8,200 nucleotides of DNA, from positions 1 through 8,200 of the forward strand of contig JAAYMG010000003.1 in NCBI GenBank assembly GCA_012521525.1. Reading direction: 5' to 3'. Below the pieces are notes generated by a model. It had not been told where the DNA came from, did no database searches, and saw only the letters and a program-made list of their open reading frames with translations. Made by a program: the position numbers and the translations under genes. Shown here piece by piece: positions 1-6,068 of the stretch (the stretch's first letter is position 1; each line of letters begins with the position of its first letter). The DNA is from Clostridiales bacterium. GTDB lineage: Bacteria; Bacillota; Clostridia; Oscillospirales; JAAYOS01.

Positions 1-880
1 AAATGCCCGGCAGTTCCGTAAGTCTTGCCGAAAGCAGGCCGCCCGTGCAGGACTCCGCTGTGGCAAGTGTCAGCCCGTTCTCTTCAAGGAGCTGCTTTAC
101 GACCTCCTCGAGGCTTTCCACATCCACACCATAGACGACATCGCCGAGAACTTCCAAAATCTTATTAACGACCGGTTCCGTCATTGCAAATGCGGCAGCT
201 TCATTATCCGCTTTGGCCGTTACCCTCAGCATCACTTCCCCGTCTTTTGCATAGGGTGCTACGGTGGGATTCGTCTGGGCCACCATCCAGTCGTGCAGCC
301 GGTCTTCGACCATGCTTTCACCCATCCCGAAGATCCGAATGCTGCGCGACACGATCACGGCGTCTGACAGTTTCTTCAGATACGGGACGGCGCACTCCCT
401 GAACATCGGAGTGCACTCTTTCGTCGGTCCGGGCAGCATTATCACATGTTTTCCCTGCGATTCGAACGCGCATCCCGGGGCGGTCCCCCATTTGTTTTCG
501 AACACCACGCAGCCTTCCGGCAGCATGGCCTGCCTGAGGTTGTTCGGTGTCGGTTCAGCCGAAAGCTTCCTGAAATACGAACGGATATCGTTCACCGCAG
601 CTTCATTCAGTATGAGCTTTTTCCCGAAACACTCGGCGATAGTTTCCTTCGTTATGTCGTCGTATGTCGGTCCGAGTCCGCCCGTCGTTATAATTATATC
701 GGCACGTTCCCGGGAAATCCCGACTGCACGCTTTATCCGTTCCGGATTATCGCCTACGACAGTATGGTAGTAGACGTTTATTCCGAGTTCCGAAAGCCCC
801 TGGGAGATCACCTGGGCGTCGGTATTGGCTATATTGCCAAGCAGAAGCTCGGTCCCGATCGAAAGGATCTCAGCCGTCAT
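1..880 (-). CDS. cinA: CinA: competence/damage-inducible protein A, NMN deamidase family (3' end cut by window)
   Basis: Only the first 293 codons are present; full-length CinA proteins are about 410 residues, so the C-terminus lies beyond the left edge. The N-terminal MoCF/COG1058-type domain spans about residues 1-170. It starts MTAEILSIGTELLLG and carries the signature TTGGLGPTYDDITKET (65-80) and MLPGPTKE (148-155). The C-terminal nicotinamide-nucleotide amidase domain begins near 255 and is cut just after its hallmark ATAESCTGG (273-281), which holds the expected catalytic Ser and Cys region. In this family the N-terminal domain acts as an ADP-ribose pyrophosphatase and the C-terminal domain as an NMN deamidase in pyridine nucleotide recycling; some homologues are induced with competence. 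The ATG at 880 lies inside the end of thiI (11-nt overlap) and has only a weak RBS, which suggests translational coupling. Identity is clear; which activities it retains is inferred. Confidence 0.95.
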   Translation of the reverse strand, partial: MTAEILSIGTELLLGNIANTDAQVISQGLSELGINVYYHTVVGDNPERIKRAVGISRERADIIITTGGLGPTYDDITKETIAECFGKKLILNEAAVNDIRSYFRKLSAEPTPNNLRQAMLPEGCVVFENKWGTAPGCAFESQGKHVIMLPGPTKECTPMFRECAVPYLKKLSDAVIVSRSIRIFGMGESMVEDRLHDWMVAQTNPTVAPYAKDGEVMLRVTAKADNEAAAFAMTEPVVNKILEVLGDVVYGVDVESLEEVVKQLLEENGLTLATAESCTGGLLSARLTELPGI

Positions 881-2051
881 ACTCACAAGAGATCACCAGC
901 TTTTCGCAGTTTTCTGCCGCTTCCCGTTCCAGCTCCCCGAAGGGCACAGCTTTTTCGATTTCCAGTATCTTGTCCAGCTTTGGCTTCGTTTTTGGCCTCC
1001 TGGGAGTAAATACCGTGCAGCAGTCCTCGTACGGCAGGTTAGAGGTCTCGAGAGTCCCTATTTCCCTCGCTATGGTCACTATCTCCTCTTTGTCCATACC
1101 GACAAGGGGCCTCAGCACCGGCAGAGTTATCGCCTGCTCGGTCACCGACATGGCCTGCAGGGTCTGGCTTGCGACCTGTCCCAGGCTTTCGCCTGTGATC
1201 AGTGCGCTGCAATCGTTCTGCAATGCTATGCGCTCGCTTATCCTCATCATGGAACGGCGCATGAGCAGCGTGAAGTACTCTTCGGGGCAATTTGCCCGGA
1301 TCTCTTCCTGGATCTTTGTAAAAGGCACTATGTGGAGCGGGATATGCCCGCAGTACTCGCTCAATATCTTAGTCAATGTTATGACCTTTTGCTTTGCCCT
1401 CTCCGATGTATATGGGTAGCTGTAGAAGTGTATCGCATCCAGTTCGATACCGCGCCTAGCCATACGCTGAGCGGCCACAGGGCTGTCGATGCCGCCCGAC
1501 AGGAGCACGGCGGCTTTTCCCGAAGAACCTATCGGGAGGCCTCCCGCACCCGGGACCGGATCGGTGTGGACAAATGCAAACTGCTCCCTGATTTCCACAT
1601 AAACGGTCACATCGGGATGATGCACGTCTACGCGAAGGTGCGGAAAGGCCTGCAGGAGCGCTCCTCCCGTTATTCCGGAAATCTCGGGGGATTTGAGATG
1701 AAAGCTCTTGTCCGACCTGCGGCTTTCGACCTTGAAGGTCTTTATGCGCCTCAGTTCCGACGCCAGGTTCTTTTTTGCGCATTCGACTATCGCATCTATG
1801 TTTTTCTCAGACGAATAAGCTTTGCTCACCGCGACGAGACCGAATATCTTCCTTACTATATCGAAAGCGGCTTCCATATCCGCGCTTTCGTCAAGCGGTT
1901 CAACGTAGACAGTTGACTGCGCAGAATATACTTTATAATTTCCTATAAGCGAAAGCCGGTATTTCAGGCTCCTCAGCATCCTGTTCTCGAACGCCTTCCG
2001 GTTCAAGCCCTTCAATACGACCTCGCCCATTTTTCCGAGAATCATTACCAT
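870..2051 (-). CDS. thiI: ThiI: tRNA uracil 4-sulfurtransferase, short form
   Basis: The product has 393 residues. An N-terminal ferredoxin-like segment contains GEVVLKGLNRKAFE (about 9-22). A THUMP-type RNA-binding domain follows at roughly 60-165, including DVHHPDVTVYVEIRE. The adenylating PP-loop ATPase domain runs from about 175 to 390, with the PP-loop LLSGGIDSPVAA at 183-194. Other family landmarks are ITGESLGQVASQTLQ (285-299) and YEDCCTVFTPRRPKTKP (341-357), which includes the cysteine pair in the region of the conserved ThiI cysteine. It activates U8 of tRNA with ATP for s4U formation and can pass sulfur to thiamine synthesis. There is no C-terminal rhodanese domain, as in Bacillus-type ThiI, so sulfur probably comes directly from a partner cysteine desulfurase not seen here. 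The start is fixed by an in-frame TAG (stop of the upstream gene) 15 nt before the ATG; an AGGAG lies about 12 nt upstream, a rather long spacing. It is the middle gene of the three-gene minus-strand operon. Confidence 0.95.
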   Translation of the reverse strand: MVMILGKMGEVVLKGLNRKAFENRMLRSLKYRLSLIGNYKVYSAQSTVYVEPLDESADMEAAFDIVRKIFGLVAVSKAYSSEKNIDAIVECAKKNLASELRRIKTFKVESRRSDKSFHLKSPEISGITGGALLQAFPHLRVDVHHPDVTVYVEIREQFAFVHTDPVPGAGGLPIGSSGKAAVLLSGGIDSPVAAQRMARRGIELDAIHFYSYPYTSERAKQKVITLTKILSEYCGHIPLHIVPFTKIQEEIRANCPEEYFTLLMRRSMMRISERIALQNDCSALITGESLGQVASQTLQAMSVTEQAITLPVLRPLVGMDKEEIVTIAREIGTLETSNLPYEDCCTVFTPRRPKTKPKLDKILEIEKAVPFGELEREAAENCEKLVISCEYDG

Positions 2052-2066
2052 GTTTTCGTCTGTCTC

Positions 2067-3260
2067 CTATCCGATGATTTTGTCCGGTTCCGCAGCAGGA
2101 GTGATCATTCGGACGACCGCCTTTTCGCCGGCCAGATAGTCAAGCAGCATGCCGGTCGCCGCTGTCATATCCGCCGAAACGCCTGCCCGGAAAACTACCG
2201 TTTTTCCTTCTTCGGCGAACTGCTCTATGAGCGATATCCACCTTTGCGCCGTCTGCCAGTTCGATGCCGACTTTATTCCATCGGCATCCAGCGTCCAGTC
2301 CCAAACGACATAACCCGATGCGGCAAGGGTTTCCCTTATCGACGTGTCGTTTTTGAACGGCGAGTCGGTCCGGAACCGAAACAGTCTGGTTTTGGTATGT
2401 GTATAGCTGTCAAGCAAACGATTTGCCCGCTGCATGTATTCGACTATCAAAACCGAATCGCCCTGGGAGTCCGCAAACGATTCGTCCTCATATATCCCGA
2501 TATTATGTCCCGAAGCTATGATGCCAAGCACCAGATCCCGCTCGGATTCTATCATTCCTTCAGTCAGGAAGAAGGTCGCACCGATGCCGTGTTCTTCCAG
2601 TATATCCAACATTTCCTTCAGGCCGTCCGGAGTCCGGCAGTCAAATGACAGATATACCTCGGGCGTCACGGCAGGCTGGTCTGTAGGAGTCGGTGTCACG
2701 CCGGTGTTCGGCACACTGGGAGAAGGACTCTTGTTCTGGCTAAGATATTCCCTGCCTTCGTTCACTATCCTGTCATAAAACTTATCCCTGAACTCATTAG
2801 CGTCGAGCTTGGCATCTGATATGACACGTATAACGGGTATGGGCGTCTTTATCAGCTGGAACTTGAGCCCGAATCTCTCACAGACGAACCTGATCGGGAT
2901 ATACAGGGTGTTGTTGTGCTTTATTGCCTTTTCCCTGTACTGCTGGTTGTTGTCGTATGAGTATTCGAATAATAGCTGGAATATGAGGGTGTTCTTCCTG
3001 TTATACAGGGCAAGCGTGTGGTTTTTTTCGCTGTTGTCGGAATAAAACACGCCGAGGGACAGGTCATCAAATATGGTATATGGCACATAATATTCGTCGT
3101 TATAGAAGTACGGCATCGTTGAAGCTTCAAGTTTCATCAGCGTGTCGTTGACTGCCGTAAAGTATACATCGTCCTCTTCGGCAGATGTCGATATGAGCGC
3201 AAAAACCAAAACCAGCGCAGCTGCCAAAACAGCCCATTTATAAAACTTCGTTCCGTTCAT
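2067..3260 (-). CDS. Secreted stalk-domain / polysaccharide-deacetylase-like protein with degenerate active site
   Basis: The product has 397 residues. An N-terminal hydrophobic stretch (8-25, AVLAAALVLVFALIS-like) preceded by Lys is a signal peptide or membrane anchor. Residues about 30-150 resemble the copper amine oxidase N-terminal-like 'stalk' domain common in clostridial surface proteins, with the pattern YVPYTIFDDLSLGV (58-71) and NNTLYIPIRFVCERFGLKF (116-134). A Pro/Thr/Ser-rich linker covers about 178-200. Residues 201-390 follow the NodB fold order: VYLSFDCRTPDG (202-213), GIGATFFLTEG (225-235), IIASGHNIGIYEDE (247-260), LFRFRTDSPF (293-302), GYVVWDWTLDADG (316-328) and KTVVFRAG (353-360). 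Several catalytic positions are lost: the second Asp of motif 1 is Cys208, the H-x3-H of motif 2 is absent after GHNIG, and the late motif-5 His is absent. It therefore probably binds glycans or is structural rather than deacetylating. The RBS AGAGGGAA precedes the ATG. It leads the operon with thiI and cinA; the lineage is clear, the function is not known. Confidence 0.85.
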   Translation of the reverse strand: MNGTKFYKWAVLAAALVLVFALISTSAEEDDVYFTAVNDTLMKLEASTMPYFYNDEYYVPYTIFDDLSLGVFYSDNSEKNHTLALYNRKNTLIFQLLFEYSYDNNQQYREKAIKHNNTLYIPIRFVCERFGLKFQLIKTPIPVIRVISDAKLDANEFRDKFYDRIVNEGREYLSQNKSPSPSVPNTGVTPTPTDQPAVTPEVYLSFDCRTPDGLKEMLDILEEHGIGATFFLTEGMIESERDLVLGIIASGHNIGIYEDESFADSQGDSVLIVEYMQRANRLLDSYTHTKTRLFRFRTDSPFKNDTSIRETLAASGYVVWDWTLDADGIKSASNWQTAQRWISLIEQFAEEGKTVVFRAGVSADMTAATGMLLDYLAGEKAVVRMITPAAEPDKIIG

Positions 3261-3319
3261 GTAAATTCCCTCTGACAGGCAGACCGCCGAACAAAAACAG
3301 TCAAAATAAATTCCTTTTT

Positions 3320-3348
3320 AGTATATCACAATGAATTAGTCACTTCAA
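3320..3348 (-). promoter_or_regulatory. SigA-type promoter for the minus-strand operon (stalk/NodB-like gene, thiI, cinA)
   Basis: Read on the minus strand, TTGAAG (3348-3343) is followed after 17 nt by TATACT (3325-3320). A TGN extended -10 (TGA) sits directly before the -10 box. Expected transcription start is near 3313, giving a leader of about 50 nt before the ATG at 3260. Spacing and box matches are good, but no expression data are available. Confidence 0.6.
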
Positions 3349-3394
3349 TCACAGAACTATGGGGTGAAAACTTTTCCGTTGTGGATTTCCACTC

Positions 3395-3423
3395 TTTTCA
3401 TCAAGTTAATTCGGTGATATAAT
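3395..3423 (+). promoter_or_regulatory. Candidate SigA-type promoter for the branched-chain aminotransferase gene
   Basis: TTTTCA (3395-3400; 4 of 6 consensus bases) is followed by a 17-nt spacer and a perfect TATAAT (3418-3423) with an extended TGN (TGA, 3415-3417). It would start transcription near 3430, leaving about 210 nt of leader before the ATG at 3641. A dyad GTGGA-TT-TCCAC at 3381-3392 lies directly upstream of the -35 box, between this promoter and the divergent one, and could be an operator. Confidence 0.5.
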
Positions 3424-3640
3424 AAATCAAATCAAAACGAAGCACGGGACCGAAAATACGACATTTTTTACTGATGTCAACTCCGATTCGAAACAGGAGC
3501 ATCAAACATATTTACATTACCAATCAACTGTATTGTTTTATCTTAACTCATTTTGCTTTACTGTTCCTAAATCAAATCAGGCATGCCGTTGCCGGTAACT
3601 ATAACGGCTACCGCTATCAGATGCGGTCTGGAGTAATATT
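3424..3640 (+). other. Long untranslated leader of the aminotransferase gene, no recognised riboswitch or T-box
   Basis: This AT-rich stretch has no ORF with an RBS. Near its 3' end are two small hairpin candidates: GCCGTT (3585-3590) with AACGGC (3603-3608), and CCGC (3611-3614) with GCGG (3623-3626). The second ends just before the GGAG RBS at 3630-3633. I looked for the T-box specifier/antiterminator signature (AGGGUGGNACCGCG) and did not find it, nor a terminator with a T-tract. The leader's regulatory role is therefore only a possibility. Confidence 0.3.
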
Positions 3641-4705
3641 ATGAAGGAAATCACGATCGTACGAACCAGCAATCCAAAGAAGAAACCCGATTATTCCAAC
3701 CTGGGATTCGGCAAATATTATACCGACCACATGTTCCTGATGGATTATTCCCCGGACCTGGGCTGGCATGACCCGCGGATCGTACCGTACGGTCCCATCT
3801 CGCTTGACCCTGCGGCGATGGTGCTCCACTATGCGCAGACGACCTTCGAGGGAATGAAGGCATACCGGACCGGCGACGGAAGGACACTACTCTTCCGCCC
3901 GTGGGACAATTTCAGACGGCTCAACTCTTCGGACAACCGTCTCTGTATACCTCAAATCGACGTCGATTTCGCTGTTGAGGCTGTAAAAACTTTGCTGCGA
4001 GTGGACATGGACTGGATGCCGACAGAAGTCGGGACCTCAATGTACATCCGTCCCTTCGTCATAGCGACCGAGCCGCATCTTGGGGTCCGCGCTTCAAACA
4101 GCTATCTTTTTGCCATCATACTATCACCCGTCGCAGCATACTACCCCGAGGGGATGGCTCCCGTCAGGATCTATGTAGAAGATGAAGATGTCCGCGCGGT
4201 CCGCGGCGGAACGGGAGAGGTCAAGGCCGGCGGGAACTACGCCGCCACGATCCGCGCCCAGAACAAAGCGGCCGAAAAGGGATATACGCAGGTCCTCTGG
4301 CTTGACGGCGTGCACCGCAAGTATATTGAGGAAGTCGGTACGATGAATGTCTTCTTCCTCATTGATGACACCGTAGTGACACCTGCTCTTACCGGAAGTA
4401 TCCTTCCCGGCATAACCAGGATGTCCTGCCTTGAGATGCTTCGCTCCTGGTCGATACCTTGTGAGGAACGGCTCATTTCCGTTGACGAAGTAAAGACCGC
4501 TCTCAGGAACGGCAGGATCAGGGAAGCCTTCGGCACCGGTACGGCTGCGGTAATATCGCCCATCGGGCATCTGGCTTTCGGCGAAGAAACATATGAGATC
4601 AACAACGGTTCCATCGGGCCCGTTTCACAGAGACTTTATGACGAGCTGACAGGCATCCAGTGGGGCAGGCTGCCGGACAAATACGGGTGGACTACCGAAG
4701 TATGA
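3641..4705 (+). CDS. ilvE: Branched-chain amino acid aminotransferase (fold-type IV, PLP)
   Basis: The product has 354 residues, the usual length for the longer BCAT form that resembles eukaryotic BCAT more than E. coli IlvE. It transfers the amino group between glutamate and the 2-oxo acids of leucine, isoleucine and valine in the cytoplasm, serving both synthesis and breakdown. Landmarks: HYAQTTFEGMKAYR (63-76); EVKAGGNYAATIRAQ (193-207), where Lys195 is the expected PLP Schiff-base lysine; QVLWLDGVHRKYIEEVGTMN (217-236), the characteristic substrate/PLP segment; LTGSILPGITR (250-260); and EAFGTGTAAVISPIG (295-309). The ATG is set by GGAG 7 nt upstream. The gene is divergent from the thiI operon and has no strong terminator on its own strand, so some read-through into bactofilin is possible. 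No other isoleucine/leucine/valine genes are in the window. Confidence 0.95.
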   Translation: MKEITIVRTSNPKKKPDYSNLGFGKYYTDHMFLMDYSPDLGWHDPRIVPYGPISLDPAAMVLHYAQTTFEGMKAYRTGDGRTLLFRPWDNFRRLNSSDNRLCIPQIDVDFAVEAVKTLLRVDMDWMPTEVGTSMYIRPFVIATEPHLGVRASNSYLFAIILSPVAAYYPEGMAPVRIYVEDEDVRAVRGGTGEVKAGGNYAATIRAQNKAAEKGYTQVLWLDGVHRKYIEEVGTMNVFFLIDDTVVTPALTGSILPGITRMSCLEMLRSWSIPCEERLISVDEVKTALRNGRIREAFGTGTAAVISPIGHLAFGEETYEINNGSIGPVSQRLYDELTGIQWGRLPDKYGWTTEV

Positions 4706-4708
4706 CAT

Positions 4709-4729
4709 AAAAAATGCCCCGTTAGGGCA
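4709..4729 (-). terminator. Small hairpin with T-run on the minus strand
   Basis: TGCCC (4715-4719) pairs with GGGCA (4725-4729) around a 5-nt loop. Six As at 4709-4714 give a T6 run after the stem on the minus strand only; the plus strand continues ACCTTTACTT, a poor U-tract. It could stop antisense transcription into the aminotransferase gene, or act weakly on the sense transcript. The stem is short, so confidence is low. Confidence 0.35.
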
Positions 4730-4794
4730 ACCTTTACTTGACAGACAAGGTTGGTCGAAATTATAATGATTATGATAGCATAATCTGTCATTAT
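4728..4794. repeat. Two inverted repeats overlapping the bactofilin promoter
   Basis: The first repeat has perfect 7-nt arms with a 12-nt spacer (4728-4734, 4747-4753), centred on the -35 box. The second has perfect 7-nt arms with a 4-nt spacer (4768-4774, 4779-4785), centred on the expected +1. An alternative outer pairing of the second is ATAATGA (4763-4769) with TCATTAT (4788-4794). The centres are 36 bp apart. Such positions suit repressor operators, but the repressor is unknown; a 5' RNA stem-loop is the other possibility for the second dyad. Confidence 0.5.
4738..4767 (+). promoter_or_regulatory. Consensus SigA-type promoter of the bactofilin gene
   Basis: TTGACA (4738-4743) and TATAAT (4762-4767), both perfect, are separated by 18 nt. 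Predicted start is near 4774, about 165 nt before the bactofilin ATG. The -35 box lies in the centre of an inverted repeat CAACCTT (4728-4734) / AAGGTTG (4747-4753). A second dyad, GATTATG (4768-4774) / CATAATC (4779-4785), covers the predicted start point. This is the best promoter in the window by match to consensus. Confidence 0.75.
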
Positions 4795-4940
4795 TTGTCG
4801 GATTGAATAATACGCGCCGTAGTGCGAGTATGGCAAGTGCAATTTGATTTTCCTGAGAACTTTGAACCGATACCGATCCAAGGAGAAGTATTGATAAAGG
4901 AATCATATAATCATGTATATAAGTAAAAGGAGGTACATAT

Positions 4941-5627
4941 ATGAACAACCTGGGGTCCAAAATAAAGGGAAATTTGAAATCTGCATGGGCAAACATCTCA
5001 TCCGCCATTTCAAAGAAGGACAGCGAAATACCTGAGAAAGCCGACCAGGTCAGTCCGGAGCAGGAAGTGCCTGTCACGACCACGGTATATAGGGAGAGAC
5101 CCATTTCGTCGTACTTTTCGGGTACGGACGACACGACGATAATATCGAAGCAGACGGTCATCAACGGATCCATCCAAAGTGAGTCAAGCATCAAGATACT
5201 TGGTGCCGTAAAGGGTGACGTGATCAGCAAGGCCGGCATTACTGTGACGGGGTCTGTCGAGGGCGATATAGCAGGCAAGTCGATCGATGTACAGCAGGGC
5301 AGGATCGTAGGCAACGTTACAAGCGAGTCGGAAGTTCTCGTGACCGAAAATTCTGCGATCAAAGGCGACATCATATGCGACAGGCTCAGTCTGAACGGTA
5401 CCGTGAGAGGAAACGTCAAGGTCTATTCGAACGCCAAGTTTGGCAGCAGCACTGTCCTCATAGGCAACCTCAACTCTCAAAACCTGTCCATCGAAGAAGG
5501 TGCATTCATTGACGGTACTGTCAAGGTAACCACTGACAGGGACACATTCGTTGACGATGACGATTTTAACTATAAGCCGGGTTTCGATCCCGACTACACT
5601 GTCGAACCCGACTTTACAGCTGAATAG
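4941..5627 (+). CDS. Bactofilin-family polymer-forming cytoskeletal protein
   Basis: The product has 228 residues. A non-repetitive polar N-terminus (1-65, Lys/Ser/Glu-rich) is followed by the DUF583/bactofilin core at about 66-196. The core is built of short beta-helix turns with recurring G-x-(V/I)-x-G-(D/N)-(V/I) patterns: INGSIQSE, LGAVKGDVIS, VTGSVEGDIAG, VQQGRIVGNVTS, SAIKGDIIC, LNGTVRGNVKV, VLIGNLNS and FIDGTVKV. The C-terminal tail (200-228) is acidic and Tyr/Phe-containing. Bactofilins polymerise without nucleotide into filaments, often at the membrane, and organise cell-shape or wall-enzyme functions. Start choice is firm: AAAGGAGGT lies just upstream of the ATG. There is no transmembrane segment; the N-terminal 20 residues could be an amphipathic membrane-targeting helix (inference). 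It appears monocistronic, with its own strong promoter and a terminator at 5665-5696. Confidence 0.9.
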   Translation: MNNLGSKIKGNLKSAWANISSAISKKDSEIPEKADQVSPEQEVPVTTTVYRERPISSYFSGTDDTTIISKQTVINGSIQSESSIKILGAVKGDVISKAGITVTGSVEGDIAGKSIDVQQGRIVGNVTSESEVLVTENSAIKGDIICDRLSLNGTVRGNVKVYSNAKFGSSTVLIGNLNSQNLSIEEGAFIDGTVKVTTDRDTFVDDDDFNYKPGFDPDYTVEPDFTAE

Positions 5628-5664
5628 AATAACTAAATCCTCCCATATGATTGGTGCTTTGAAA

Positions 5665-5696
5665 ATCCCGGTTTGGTCCGATGATCAGACCGGGAT
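5665..5696. terminator. Bidirectional terminator between bactofilin and the small ORF
   Basis: ATCCCGGTTTG (5665-5675) pairs with CAGACCGGGAT (5686-5696): 11 pairs with one T-G wobble and a 10-nt loop. On the plus strand it is followed by GTTTGATT, 38 nt after the bactofilin stop. On the minus strand it is followed by TTTTC, 17 nt after the stop of the 50-codon ORF. The T-tracts are short but the stem is strong. Confidence 0.65.
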
Positions 5697-5713
5697 GTTT
5701 GATTGCCCGTCTT

Positions 5714-5866
5714 TCATCCGAAAGCGCAGCGCAATACGGCTCTGAGCATTTCGATCTTTTCCTGCTCGTTTACGAGCGCTACAGGTTCGTATATGCGTTC
5801 AGTCCTGAAGAATTTATATATATTCGGCTTCTGAATGTCAAATATGATATGCGGGATCCTTACCAT
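5714..5866 (-). CDS. Small hypothetical protein, 50 residues
   Basis: I do not recognise this protein. Read on the minus strand it starts MVRIPHIIFDIQKPNIYKFF and ends LRAVLRCAFG. It is mixed and fairly basic, with no signal peptide or clear transmembrane helix and a single Cys near the C-terminus. The second half (NEQEKIEMLRAVLRCAF) could form an amphipathic helix. Support for a real gene: AAAGGAG sits 8 nt before the ATG, a terminator follows 17 nt after the TGA, and an inverted repeat (5882-5912) lies just upstream of the RBS. No convincing SigA promoter was found further upstream. It converges on bactofilin and lies downstream of the SLH esterase, but the hairpin cluster between them argues against co-transcription with that gene. 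Confidence 0.6.
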   Translation of the reverse strand: MVRIPHIIFDIQKPNIYKFFRTERIYEPVALVNEQEKIEMLRAVLRCAFG

Positions 5867-5881
5867 TGCGAATTCTCCTTT

Positions 5882-5912
5882 CGTTTCATTCACCTATATA
5901 ACGAACGAAACG
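5882..5912. repeat. Inverted repeat upstream of the small ORF
   Basis: CGTTTCATTC (5882-5891) pairs with GAACGAAACG (5903-5912): 10 positions with one mismatch that becomes a G-U wobble in the minus-strand RNA. The 11-nt centre contains TATATA. The near edge is only a few bases from the AAAGGAG of the small ORF. It may be an operator over a -10-like box or a 5' RNA hairpin affecting ribosome access. Confidence 0.5.
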
Positions 5913-6020
5913 CCAAAAGTGTTGAAATAAGATTTACGATCCTTTTATATTTTTCCTTTATATTATTCCGCTCAGGGCAAAAGCCTTATACGGAAATATA
6001 AGTTCAGAAATGCCTGTTTC
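5913..6020. other. AT-rich intergenic stretch with no gene found
   Basis: I see no ORF with an RBS here. It contains a short imperfect direct repeat, TCCTTTTATATT (5940-5951) and TCCTTTATATT (5954-5964). The promoter of the small ORF should lie in or just downstream of this stretch on the minus strand, but no -35/-10 pair with good spacing stands out. Confidence 0.3.
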
Positions 6021-6061
6021 AGAAAAAGGTGTCCCGGGAGACCGGAAACTCCCGGGACATC
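6021..6061 (-). terminator. Strong rho-independent terminator of the SLH esterase gene
   Basis: TGTCCCGGGAG (6030-6040) and CTCCCGGGACA (6049-6059) form a perfect 11-bp, GC-rich stem with an 8-nt loop; it can be extended by a G-T and a G-C pair. On the minus strand the stem is followed by CC and a T5 run (As at 6023-6027). This is the distal and best of three hairpins downstream of the esterase. Confidence 0.8.
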
Positions 6062-6068
6062 CATCAGT

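Noticed and set aside
870..1000. Rhodanese domain at the ThiI C-terminus
   Set aside because: The protein ends at 393 residues right after the PP-loop ATPase domain, and the overlapping cinA start leaves no room; this is the normal short form, not a truncation.
825..1916. Long plus-strand open frame opposite thiI (363 codons)
   Set aside because: It lies antisense to a clear ThiI, has no RBS and gives a composition with no recognisable motif; it is a by-product of the codon bias on the other strand.
3424..3640. T-box or amino-acid riboswitch in the aminotransferase leader
   Set aside because: The T-box antiterminator consensus and a terminator with T-tract are absent, and no other riboswitch core was recognised.
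4891..4921. Second promoter before bactofilin (TTGATA with TATATA)
   Set aside because: The transcript would begin at about 4928, inside the bactofilin Shine-Dalgarno, leaving no usable RBS; spacing is also 18-19 nt with a poor -10.
4625..5419. Minus-strand open frame of 264 codons across the aminotransferase end, the bactofilin promoter and the bactofilin start
   Set aside because: It crosses a consensus promoter and two real genes on the opposite strand, and its product shows no domain.
5940..5964. Direct repeat TCCTTTTATATT / TCCTTTATATT as possible CRISPR or iteron
   Set aside because: Only two short, imperfect copies in AT-rich sequence with no spacers or further units; likely chance.
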